DNA of 64,000 nucleotides. It comes from a virus. Numbering within the stretch: the first letter of the stretch is position 1; every line of letters starts with the position of its first letter. The position numbers and the translations under genes are program-made. The notes beneath the pieces were generated by a model. That model was not told the origin of the DNA and did not search any database. It saw nothing but the letters and a program-made list of their open reading frames with translations. The stretch lies in the IMG/VR virus record IMGVR_UViG_3300025168_000078, positions 1 to 64,000 of that record; one strand, written 5' to 3'. This document shows, in pieces, positions 21,996 to 30,332 of this stretch.

Positions 21996-22906
21996 AATAG
22001 TTGTATTTTTTTTAAACTTTCTACCCCACCTAAGTCACCAATATCTTTATCTTTGGGTGGTTTAGTTAACCATATTTTATTTGTGAGTCTTCCTCCGTCT
22101 AACTTTCTATATAGTTTCCTAGCGTCTTCCCAAGCATCCCCATCTAAACATATTATAATATTTTTTTTAGCGTTGTCATATAATTTACCCCATAATTTAT
22201 CACTAACACTTTTACCTAAAACTGGGATAGAATTATCAACAAATACCATATCAAAAACCCCTTCGACCAAATATATGTCTTTTTCCCAATCTATTAAATG
22301 TTCATTAAAAATTATTTTATCTTTTTCAGCTTCTGGATTTTTATACTTATTTTTATGTCCAACATACGACCTAGAAACAAAATAATTAATTTCACCTTTA
22401 TCATCAAAAGATGGTACTATTATCCTACCCCTATATTTTCCTTCTGTGGTATAACCAATGGAGTGTTTTATAATCATTTCATTAGTTATATTCCTTTTTA
22501 GGAGGTAGTTGTAGGCTTCTTTGTACGGTATTGTCAATTTATTTGCTTTGGTGAATGAAATGTATTCTTTTGGTAGTTTTACATCTTCGTACTTTCTAAT
22601 AGTTTTTTTTATAAAGTCCCCACCTATTAGTTCCCAAGTAGATTTATGCCTTTTGTTACCCCACTTTAAAAATAATTTATTTAAAGACCCGTGAGTATTG
22701 TAAACTTCTGAACAAGCCCAACACTTATAAACACCCTGTGCGTAATTAACTTCAAAATTACCCTTACCATCCCCCTTATCCAAACCCTTAATGTCATAAG
22801 AACAAACTGGACAATCAAATGATATTTGAGAGTTATTTGGGTAGTGTGAATTTATTTCACCTAAAACTTCTTGTAATAATTCTAATAATAGTGGGGAGTC
22901 ATCCAT
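21992..22906 (-). CDS. DnaG-type DNA primase
   Basis: This 304-residue primase has an N-terminal zinc-binding domain with C32-P-V-C35 and C62-W-A-C65. A TOPRIM domain follows, with the catalytic Glu in IYLVEGVFDMVF (near 214) and the D-x-D motif in IIICLDGDAWEDA (near 257). It should lay RNA primers for lagging-strand synthesis with the DnaB-like helicase encoded at 61792. At about half the length of DnaG it lacks the C-terminal helicase-binding domain, as in T4 gp61-sized primases. Confidence 0.9.
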   Translation of the reverse strand: MDDSPLLLELLQEVLGEINSHYPNNSQISFDCPVCSYDIKGLDKGDGKGNFEVNYAQGVYKCWACSEVYNTHGSLNKLFLKWGNKRHKSTWELIGGDFIKKTIRKYEDVKLPKEYISFTKANKLTIPYKEAYNYLLKRNITNEMIIKHSIGYTTEGKYRGRIIVPSFDDKGEINYFVSRSYVGHKNKYKNPEAEKDKIIFNEHLIDWEKDIYLVEGVFDMVFVDNSIPVLGKSVSDKLWGKLYDNAKKNIIICLDGDAWEDARKLYRKLDGGRLTNKIWLTKPPKDKDIGDLGGVESLKKIQLL

Positions 22907-22942
22907 GAATATAAAGGTATGGAATTTTTAAATACTAGTCAA

Positions 22943-23539
22943 TTACCAAATTGTTTTTTGTTTCATTTGACCTAGAACACATGTGTAAGCATCTGACATG
23001 TCGTAATTTTCTTTTTTTAATGTATTGTTTCTAGTATAAACCCAAGTAAGGTGAGACTCTTTATCGGAAACTTTTTGCCATATAATATGTTTTTTATCAC
23101 AACCCTTACTATACCCCCCAAATAAAACTTTTTTACCTTTTTTATTTTCAGTGTATAGGTCTGGAAAAGCAAATTTTCTAGAATCGTATGTAGATATAAA
23201 TTCTGGTATGATACCTAAAACTTCATATATAACTCTAGTTATTAAAGAATTATACCTAATTAAAGTTGCTACTGTTCTAACATTATTAGAACTGATTAAT
23301 GGTTCTTCAATTATTACTTTAGTGATTCCAAATTTTTGGTAGTCGGTAAGTTTCTCTTTAAACTGATTTGCTTTGGCCATCATCTCCTCAATTTTATTTT
23401 CTGGCTTGGGTTTAATTTTTGGTGAGAAGTGGGTCAACTCTAAAAGTTCCTGTTTCTCGATGTCAAAAAGTGCCCATCCTATAGTTTTAGTAGATATGTC
23501 TAAACCAAGTACCTTTGGTCTTTTTCCAATTTTAGTCAT
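22943..23539 (-). CDS. RuvC-like Holliday-junction resolvase
   Basis: An RNase H-fold protein of 198 residues with acidic motifs in the expected order: GLDISTKTIGWA (D14), VIIEEPLI (E78/E79) and DMSDAYTCVL (D180, D183). It probably resolves branched DNA before packaging, replacing T4 endonuclease VII, or may have another nuclease role. It is the first gene of the replication/recombination block after the tail-fibre genes and lies ten bases from the fibre gene stop-side boundary. Confidence 0.82.
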   Translation of the reverse strand: MTKIGKRPKVLGLDISTKTIGWALFDIEKQELLELTHFSPKIKPKPENKIEEMMAKANQFKEKLTDYQKFGITKVIIEEPLISSNNVRTVATLIRYNSLITRVIYEVLGIIPEFISTYDSRKFAFPDLYTENKKGKKVLFGGYSKGCDKKHIIWQKVSDKESHLTWVYTRNNTLKKENYDMSDAYTCVLGQMKQKTIW

Positions 23540-23549
23540 GTACTAAATA

Positions 23550-24737
23550 TTAGAATTTTAATTTTAAAGTCAAGTTTACTGGTGTATTTTTTGTCTTTTT
23601 TATAGGTCTATCTGGTTTAGCTATGGCTAATAATCTATCTTGCCCATCATATAATCCTATTTCAGTTATATATGATGAAGATATATCTGATAGGTCCCAT
23701 ATTTGATTAACATCACCAAAAGGTGTTTTAAATTGTATACCACTGTCTTCACCACCAGCCCCATAGTATGGTGATTCAGAACTTGCTGCGGTTTGATTTT
23801 CTGTTATATAGAATTCTCCAGAATCAGCAACCACATTAATTGACATAATCCATTCTTTTTCGAAAGAGTAGTAACTACAGGAAGCGGAAGTAGCACCAGT
23901 AAAATGTACCTGTGTGAAGGCTGAAGAGTTACCACCATATGTCTGAGACCCACCACTTGATGCTCCTGAAAACATAAACCCTGGTAATGCAACATTATTA
24001 GTTGTTAAAGCAGAACTACTTAAAACTATAAATCCTTTATCTAGATAACAAATACCTACTGGTTTATCGTTAGTTTGTGCGTAAGCTTTTGGTGTGTTAC
24101 TACTAGATATGGTATTACCAAACCTAAAGTTATCCGTACCCCCACCTACGTAACCGTTAGGTGTTAAACCTTCTTGCCATCCGTTTGCCCAACTAGTAAT
24201 TGTGGAATTAGAAGCCGATAAGGTTGGGCCCCCCATTTCATCACAAAATAGAAAAGCTATATTAGACGATGGTATTCCAGGTCTACCAACCAAACTTCCG
24301 GATATTATTGGATTTCCAAAATATTCTGCTTGACTGGAGTTGTCTGAAGATGTGGGAATTGGTTCGTAATAAGAACTATACATGTCATATGTACCACCAC
24401 TGTTGTTTGGGATTACTAATTTTATAGTTCTACCGTCTATTAGTTCCCCATAGGTGTTATTAGGTATATCTACAACTATAATATCAGCAACATTTAACCC
24501 ACTCATACCGGTATTTACCCAACTAGAAGTATAATTAGTTGTCTGTGCGGAATTAGTTGGTAGGTTAAATGAAGTGTATAGATTAGAGAATGCTCTACCA
24601 TTAGTTGCACTTCTTTGTACCGAGGTAAATGTTAAATTTGTACCACTTATTGTATTCCATCCGGTGCCTGCACTGAAAGGAACTAGAACAGCTTCTATAG
24701 TTTTTTGATTTGTTTGTATTTTCTTTAATTTTCCCAT
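23550..24737 (-). CDS. Tail fibre-type structural protein, 395 residues
   Basis: A Gly/Ser/Thr/Asn-rich beta protein ending in ITEIGLYDGQDRLLAIAKPD and LTLKLKF. The E-x-G-L-(Y/F)-D-x-x-x-x-L-(L/M)-A-I-A-K ending is shared with the 802-residue protein (EVGLFDNENGFPDLMAIAKF) and is typical of phage fibre and tail-collar proteins. It probably forms part of a receptor-binding fibre or its tip. It is the last structural gene of the block. Confidence 0.7.
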   Translation of the reverse strand: MGKLKKIQTNQKTIEAVLVPFSAGTGWNTISGTNLTFTSVQRSATNGRAFSNLYTSFNLPTNSAQTTNYTSSWVNTGMSGLNVADIIVVDIPNNTYGELIDGRTIKLVIPNNSGGTYDMYSSYYEPIPTSSDNSSQAEYFGNPIISGSLVGRPGIPSSNIAFLFCDEMGGPTLSASNSTITSWANGWQEGLTPNGYVGGGTDNFRFGNTISSSNTPKAYAQTNDKPVGICYLDKGFIVLSSSALTTNNVALPGFMFSGASSGGSQTYGGNSSAFTQVHFTGATSASCSYYSFEKEWIMSINVVADSGEFYITENQTAASSESPYYGAGGEDSGIQFKTPFGDVNQIWDLSDISSSYITEIGLYDGQDRLLAIAKPDRPIKKTKNTPVNLTLKLKF

Positions 24738-24738
24738 T

Positions 24739-25170
24739 TTAATACCATTGTTTATAATTATTTGAGTTAGGACGTACGTCTAAACTTAAGGACGCTCTAC
24801 CAACAAAGTAAAGTTTTACCATATGAAAAGGGCTAGCGTCAGTTGTAGCGTTATCATTTTGTTGGGTCCCTGGAAAAACTTTTGTAGCTGTGAGTTGCGT
24901 ATTTCCTGGATAATCTGTAAACATAATCTTTCCTTTGTCTGGTGGACTCACCACAGATATATATTTAGATGCTTTGTATTGTGCTCCATATTCACCAGGT
25001 GTACCAAAAAACTCTAGACCACTTTTTGCTTTTACAAAATCCACAAATCTATTTCTTCCACCAGGTACATTTTGTGTATCAAAATAAAGTAATGGAACTC
25101 TTTGTGCATTCTTACTATTCTCAGTAAAATTACTGTGTTTTCTATACCAATTTAATGCATTTATATTCAT
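24739..25170 (-). CDS. Small structural protein, 143 residues
   Basis: A soluble, beta-rich protein rich in Asn, Tyr and Phe (ALNWYRKHSNFTENSKNAQR; MVKLYFVGRASLSLDVRP) with no recognised family. It lies one base from the 395-residue fibre protein and six from the 627-residue tail protein, which suggests a virion role, perhaps a fibre adaptor or chaperone. Confidence 0.55.
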   Translation of the reverse strand: MNINALNWYRKHSNFTENSKNAQRVPLLYFDTQNVPGGRNRFVDFVKAKSGLEFFGTPGEYGAQYKASKYISVVSPPDKGKIMFTDYPGNTQLTATKVFPGTQQNDNATTDASPFHMVKLYFVGRASLSLDVRPNSNNYKQWY

Positions 25171-25176
25171 AATTTT

Positions 25177-27060
25177 TTATATTTGTTGACCACTTATTAA
25201 TTTTCTAAATAGAGCTTTTCCACCACTAGTTTGCCACGCATATGTGGATGCACTAACAAACCCATACCCTCTTGGGTCTTGTGAGTACGAACTTTGGTCG
25301 GCTCCTGCTTCACCATAAAATCTAATTGTCGAGTTATCAAAAACCCTATAATAGTTTTGGGACATTAGGTTATTATAGGATATGGATTGTTTTACAGCAT
25401 CTTTATTAAATTTAAACCTTACTGTTACTTTACATGGGGTTGCGTTAGGTGAATCTAACGAATGTACATTCCAAGTAATAGGTATTGATATGTTATAAGA
25501 ACTTATACCTGTACCACTTAACCCTCCTTTGAATCCACCAGTGTATGTATCTGTTTTCCAAAAGCTATTTAGTTGTCCTGCGACATTAAGAAAAATATCA
25601 TCACTCATTTTCATCATTCTAGTACCTAAAGTATAATATGGTTCTTGTTGTGCAACAACTTTATTAGCTTCTATTCTGTTACCATTATCACGTGATGGAT
25701 AAATATTAAAATAAGGTGCTCCTGATTTATATCCTTGTTGGGATTGTACCCAATTAGATGTATATTCTAGTCCACCCACTAAAAGACCATATGTGTCTGA
25801 TGGGTGTGTTGTTGTGGTTATATTTATCCCCTTTGCTTCTTGGTTATTAATATTAACATACTCTCCTTGATTCTTTGTTAATCTTTTAAGTTTTATTGGG
25901 TAGTATGTCGGACTTAACTCACTTGTTGCTACATTTAGTACTAGTCTTGCGGATGTAATAGTTGTGTTTATGTTGGAGTATCCATTTGCCCCTAGTTGTG
26001 CGGTGTCGGTAGTTAAACTACTTTCCATATCTACAGATGTTACGAACCCAACAAACACATTTTTAATATTATCGACTTGTGTGGACCATCCATCCATCAT
26101 ACTAGTCATATTAAAGATTGGGTAGGATTCCCCATTTTGATTCCATACATTTATCCCTCCACTATTTAAATAACCAACATCAAACGCGGCAAATCCTATC
26201 CCAGCATTCCCAGCTCCCTTAACATATCTAGTATTCGTTGCGTTAATTCCTGGTGAAAATACCATTGAGAACGGAGAAGCTATTTTTGTACCTTTTAGGT
26301 TGGTTTGCGAGAAGTCTATCCCGGTGTGTTCTCCTCTACCCATAAATGCTCCACCAGCTAAAGCCAACGCATTATAGTACGAATCGTCTTTTTGTGGAAC
26401 TAATTTAACATTTTCACTTTTTAATGTTGTTCCATTATATACTTTAACACTATCCCAAAAATCTAAATACTGACCTATCCCGTGTTCACTTAAATCATTT
26501 AATAAAGTTAAATATTCATTATTACTTTTTACGTTTAAAACGTCATTATAATAATTAGTTACTGAGTCACTTATTCCTGTAGGGTCACTTGAGAGTATGT
26601 CTTTGTGGTCATCCACATATCTTAGACTTAACAGTTTATTTAGTACAAAATAGTCATGTAGGTAAACATCTATCTCTACATTATCTCTATAGTGTTTTAC
26701 TAAGTTATCACTCCCTCTAAATCCTATAGCGACATAGGTTTTTGGGCTCGCAATAATTTTATTGTTTTGTGGTGTACTCCAAACAAAGTTATTTAACTTG
26801 TATCCGTTATTTACGGCTTGTCTAAAGTTTGTTAGATTACCCGTTACATTTGGTAGGTAACCTAATTGTGCCGAATCATTACTGGTATTTGTACTATCTG
26901 CATGTATTTGTGTATTCCTATAATCTATATCCCCATCAGAAATACCAAATTTATCAAATAAATCCATAACCTGAGTTCCAGAGTTTAGCATTTTATTACG
27001 CCCCTCATCAGTTAGAGTTAACCTCAATGTTATAGTGGTTGCACTATCTATATATCCCAT
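25177..27060 (-). CDS. Tail/fibre protein with shared N-terminal anchor domain, 627 residues
   Basis: The N-terminus (TITLRLTLTDEGRNKMLNSG, then LFDKFGISDGDIDYRN) belongs to the same family as the starts of the 258- and 802-residue proteins: L-T/S-D-x-G-R/K, then F-x-(L/I)-x-D-S/G-D/E-x-x-Y. I read this as a virion-attachment domain. The rest is Asn/Ser/Thr-rich beta structure of unknown fold, with an Arg/Tyr-rich end. It is probably a receptor-binding or surface-exposed tail protein. Confidence 0.68.
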   Translation of the reverse strand: MGYIDSATTITLRLTLTDEGRNKMLNSGTQVMDLFDKFGISDGDIDYRNTQIHADSTNTSNDSAQLGYLPNVTGNLTNFRQAVNNGYKLNNFVWSTPQNNKIIASPKTYVAIGFRGSDNLVKHYRDNVEIDVYLHDYFVLNKLLSLRYVDDHKDILSSDPTGISDSVTNYYNDVLNVKSNNEYLTLLNDLSEHGIGQYLDFWDSVKVYNGTTLKSENVKLVPQKDDSYYNALALAGGAFMGRGEHTGIDFSQTNLKGTKIASPFSMVFSPGINATNTRYVKGAGNAGIGFAAFDVGYLNSGGINVWNQNGESYPIFNMTSMMDGWSTQVDNIKNVFVGFVTSVDMESSLTTDTAQLGANGYSNINTTITSARLVLNVATSELSPTYYPIKLKRLTKNQGEYVNINNQEAKGINITTTTHPSDTYGLLVGGLEYTSNWVQSQQGYKSGAPYFNIYPSRDNGNRIEANKVVAQQEPYYTLGTRMMKMSDDIFLNVAGQLNSFWKTDTYTGGFKGGLSGTGISSYNISIPITWNVHSLDSPNATPCKVTVRFKFNKDAVKQSISYNNLMSQNYYRVFDNSTIRFYGEAGADQSSYSQDPRGYGFVSASTYAWQTSGGKALFRKLISGQQI

Positions 27061-27112
27061 ATTATTATCCTATTATTATATAATTATCTTGTTATTTGAT
27101 TTCTGTTATATT

Positions 27113-27889
27113 TTAAACACATTTTAAACAGTCCCCGTTACAAGGTGATTTATTTCCTAAATGTTCACAAAGCAAACAAAAAACTTCTTTATCTGAACAA
27201 AAATTATTTATGTCTACATTATTAAATTTCATACATTCCATAAAACTAGTTAAATCTAATATATCTACCTTACCATCACCATTAAAATCTCCCATTAACT
27301 CCTCACCCTCATAATTGTTTGCTCCTACAAAATTTAACATGGTTTTTAAATCCGTAATATCTATCTGACCATCAGTATTGAAGTCTGCACATGTTATACA
27401 ATATGATGGGTAATAGTTAGTTACATTTTTACCTAGTGTCCAACAACTACTCTCCATTCCACTTTCGGGGTTATCTATTTCCCCGTATTTCGGTTGTGGT
27501 GTGTACGTATGCCATAAAGTAGAGTTTACTGGATTTACTCCATAACATGTTTCATGTAATCTAACCGCCCCATTTTTTACATCACATCGTGGACCTACCA
27601 TTACCGAAGTTGTAGTTCCATATGTTGTTGATAGTGTTGTCGGTTCTCCACCTCTTAAATCCGGTAAATCATAAAAACAAGAACCTGTAAGTGCACTTAA
27701 TGTTAGTTGATTAACACAATTACCGTCACCTACAAATCTTCTATAGTCTATATCAGAATCCGACAACCCAAATTTATCTAACGCACTAAAAAACCCACCA
27801 GTACTTAACACACTTTTGCCATAATCTGACAAATACATTCTAAATGTATTGCCCGATAAAGTATTATTATGTATATTTAAATAACCCAT
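27113..27889 (-). CDS. Tail protein with dockerin-like calcium repeats
   Basis: The N-terminal about 60 residues share the anchor domain of the neighbouring tail proteins (MYLSDYGKSVLSTGGFFSAL, then DKFGLSDSDIDYRR). About residues 163-225 hold two dockerin-type F-hand repeats, DFNTDGQIDITDL and DFNGDGKVDILDL, spaced as in type I dockerins, which bind two calcium ions and dock to cohesins. The C-terminal 30 residues are Cys-rich (VFCLLCEHLGNKSPCNGDCL). It could link to a host surface cohesin-like domain or to another virion protein. Its end and start abut neighbouring structural genes. Confidence 0.75.
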   Translation of the reverse strand: MGYLNIHNNTLSGNTFRMYLSDYGKSVLSTGGFFSALDKFGLSDSDIDYRRFVGDGNCVNQLTLSALTGSCFYDLPDLRGGEPTTLSTTYGTTTSVMVGPRCDVKNGAVRLHETCYGVNPVNSTLWHTYTPQPKYGEIDNPESGMESSCWTLGKNVTNYYPSYCITCADFNTDGQIDITDLKTMLNFVGANNYEGEELMGDFNGDGKVDILDLTSFMECMKFNNVDINNFCSDKEVFCLLCEHLGNKSPCNGDCLKCV

Positions 27890-30297
27890 TAAAAATCAAT
27901 AGCTATTACAAATTGTTGGGTCCCAGTACGTTGGACTGGATTTTGAAATTTTGCTATAGCCATTAAGTCTGGGAATCCATTTTCATTATCAAATAACCCA
28001 ACCTCAGTTAGTAGGGGCGTGGTTATAGTGTTGTTATTATTATTATAGTTTGTCCATGTTGGGTTAGTTGATGTTACAAATTCATTAGTACCTAACTGTA
28101 CCACATGTTTCATCTCATAGATAGTTGCCATTATATCTGTTTCTATTGTCCCATATAAAAAGTATTCGTCACCAAATTGTAATTTTTCACTATCGATACC
28201 TGTTTGTGGTATAGTAATAAAAGTATTTAGTGTATAAGCTGTAAGTGCTGAATAGCAACATAAACAACTAGCGTCAAAATCGTTACCTGTTAAATTAAAA
28301 GTCTTATTGATTAGGTTAGGTGCTTGTATTTTACCACCAACAACATGATTTGGTATTTCATTGGTTACGGTTTTATATTTCCAAGCGGTTGGTTGGAGGA
28401 CTCCTCCGTTTGGCACCACCTGTGTAAGTAGGTGTAGTCCATCCGCTTCAAATCCAGTACCTCCAGCTGTAAAGTCTCTTAAATATGGAAATTCCGGACC
28501 AAAAGTTACCGATAAGTCAAATGAATCTTCACCTGGAGATAATGTTTCATGAACATAGTAGTTACAATGTAACCCGGTTGTCATCCCCGTACCGTTTGTA
28601 AAGAAATAAGTAACATATAATGTATCACCCACAGCTTGTAGAACACCACTGGTACATCCTGTACTGTCACAGGTACCAGCAGGTAATTTATTTGTTTTAG
28701 GTGCTGGTAGTGTCCAACTTCTATTAGATTTGTATGACATTGCTGTTAATAATTCTTCATCATCAATAACCAACATTTTGTAATCTGGAAATACTTTACC
28801 CACTCTGTTTGGTGTGGTTCCACTTCCTGCGTTATCATCCCATAGTGTGTAATACCTAAGACCATCATCATTCATATTAATATTCAAGTTAGATTGCATA
28901 ATATTAGGTTGTGTTGGGAAAACATTATACCCCGGTGGGTCCACATAAAACGTTTGTCCCAATTCAGTTTCATTACCAGCTCCAGTACCGGTACCTGAAC
29001 CATTAGAACTCTTTTTATGCCACATTAACCACGGTAGATGTAATTTAAAGTTTTTAGCTTCACCTATAGTGGTTAGTGGGTTATATCCTTGTTGTTTTAA
29101 TGCAAATTTTTCTCCGTAAAAATCAGTTGTAGTGTTATTAGTGTAGTGAATGAATCCTGCACATTTTTGTTGGGATGGTAGTACTGTTCTAACATTATCG
29201 AAGGAGTCATAGTACCAAGTACCCCAACTAACCCCGTGATATGTGTCAGTTTTAACATCACCAAAGAAAGTTTGTCCGTTATCACTTTCTAACCCAAAAT
29301 ATTCTTTTGACCCACAATAACCACTAGACCCGTAATATTGAGCGCTTTCATATGTAGGTGTGGTCACCCCAGCTACTGTATGTGTCCAATTAATATTCAT
29401 ATTCCATATTTTTACATCCGTAGCGGAAGCACTTGAACAATTGTTAAACGATAGTGTGTCGTCACACCAATCAGAAGTAGTGGCTGCTGTATTGTAAATA
29501 CTAGAAGTGGTTAATGGGTTTGCTGAAAAAGAAGGGTATACTTTAACATACATACAAGTACCAGTAAAAGCAGAATATGTAGTTGTATCCGAAGAATAAT
29601 TAGGTAGAACCCTATCAACAGTTAAAGTTAAAGAAACATTTGTTTGTGCACTATTACTATTACCACCAAGTACTTGATAAAACAGTGTTTGGGATGCGGC
29701 AGTATAATTTAATTCTGAACAATTAGTTCCACTATAACCATAAGTAATAGAAAGTAGGTCACCCACCACTGGTGTATAATTTTGTGTACTACAGGTTGCA
29801 CTTACTATAGCTAAGGTGGTAGTTCCAGTTAAAGCTGAAAAACAGGTTGTCCAATTAGACGATAATGTATAACTACTACCAGTATTTGCTGAAAAAGATG
29901 TGTATGCCCCAACTAAAGCTTCCGCTGGAGTTTGTGTGGGAACCTCAAAAAATCCTCTTGCCGTAGCGGTATTAAATACTTCTTCGTATGTATGTTGGGC
30001 TATGGTTGGTCCAAAGGTGTCTCCAGTAGCGATACCACCATTTAATGGGTATTTAACATGACCTTTATTTTTTTCTGGTAATGGTGTTAAATTTTGTGCG
30101 TTATGTTCAGCTTGTAATATATTAATACCACTACTTAATTGTGTTGGTAGAGTGCTATAACAATCATAGCACATTTCACTATCTCCTAGTTGGAATAGAC
30201 TTATGTTTAGTTTTCCTTCGGATAGTTTTTTTCTACCAGCGTCTGTTAATCGAGCGACAATAGCTCCTTGTGTACTGTTTTTAATTATATAACTCAT
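27889..30297 (-). CDS. Large tail fibre protein with shared N-terminal anchor, 802 residues
   Basis: It begins with the shared anchor domain (VARLTDAGRKKLSEGKLNIS, then LFQLGDSEMCYD) and ends with the fibre-type motif EVGLFDNENGFPDLMAIAKF. The body is Thr/Ser/Asn/Gly-rich beta structure with scattered cysteines. The two ends place it as a virion-attached fibre whose C-terminal part resembles fibre trimer ends. It shares one base with the 258-residue dockerin-like protein gene. Confidence 0.72.
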   Translation of the reverse strand: MSYIIKNSTQGAIVARLTDAGRKKLSEGKLNISLFQLGDSEMCYDCYSTLPTQLSSGINILQAEHNAQNLTPLPEKNKGHVKYPLNGGIATGDTFGPTIAQHTYEEVFNTATARGFFEVPTQTPAEALVGAYTSFSANTGSSYTLSSNWTTCFSALTGTTTLAIVSATCSTQNYTPVVGDLLSITYGYSGTNCSELNYTAASQTLFYQVLGGNSNSAQTNVSLTLTVDRVLPNYSSDTTTYSAFTGTCMYVKVYPSFSANPLTTSSIYNTAATTSDWCDDTLSFNNCSSASATDVKIWNMNINWTHTVAGVTTPTYESAQYYGSSGYCGSKEYFGLESDNGQTFFGDVKTDTYHGVSWGTWYYDSFDNVRTVLPSQQKCAGFIHYTNNTTTDFYGEKFALKQQGYNPLTTIGEAKNFKLHLPWLMWHKKSSNGSGTGTGAGNETELGQTFYVDPPGYNVFPTQPNIMQSNLNINMNDDGLRYYTLWDDNAGSGTTPNRVGKVFPDYKMLVIDDEELLTAMSYKSNRSWTLPAPKTNKLPAGTCDSTGCTSGVLQAVGDTLYVTYFFTNGTGMTTGLHCNYYVHETLSPGEDSFDLSVTFGPEFPYLRDFTAGGTGFEADGLHLLTQVVPNGGVLQPTAWKYKTVTNEIPNHVVGGKIQAPNLINKTFNLTGNDFDASCLCCYSALTAYTLNTFITIPQTGIDSEKLQFGDEYFLYGTIETDIMATIYEMKHVVQLGTNEFVTSTNPTWTNYNNNNNTITTPLLTEVGLFDNENGFPDLMAIAKFQNPVQRTGTQQFVIAIDF

Positions 30298-30311
30298 ATT
30301 TTTCTTTATTT

Positions 30312-30318
30312 ATAAATA
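30312..30318 (-). promoter_or_regulatory. TATTTAT start-site motif before the 802-residue fibre gene
   Basis: On the minus strand TGTATTTATAAATAAAG lies in the 35-base gap, its core 14 bases before the ATG at 30297. It splits the fibre genes from the upstream adhesin group. Confidence 0.5.
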
Positions 30319-30332
30319 CATTTTATCTCACT

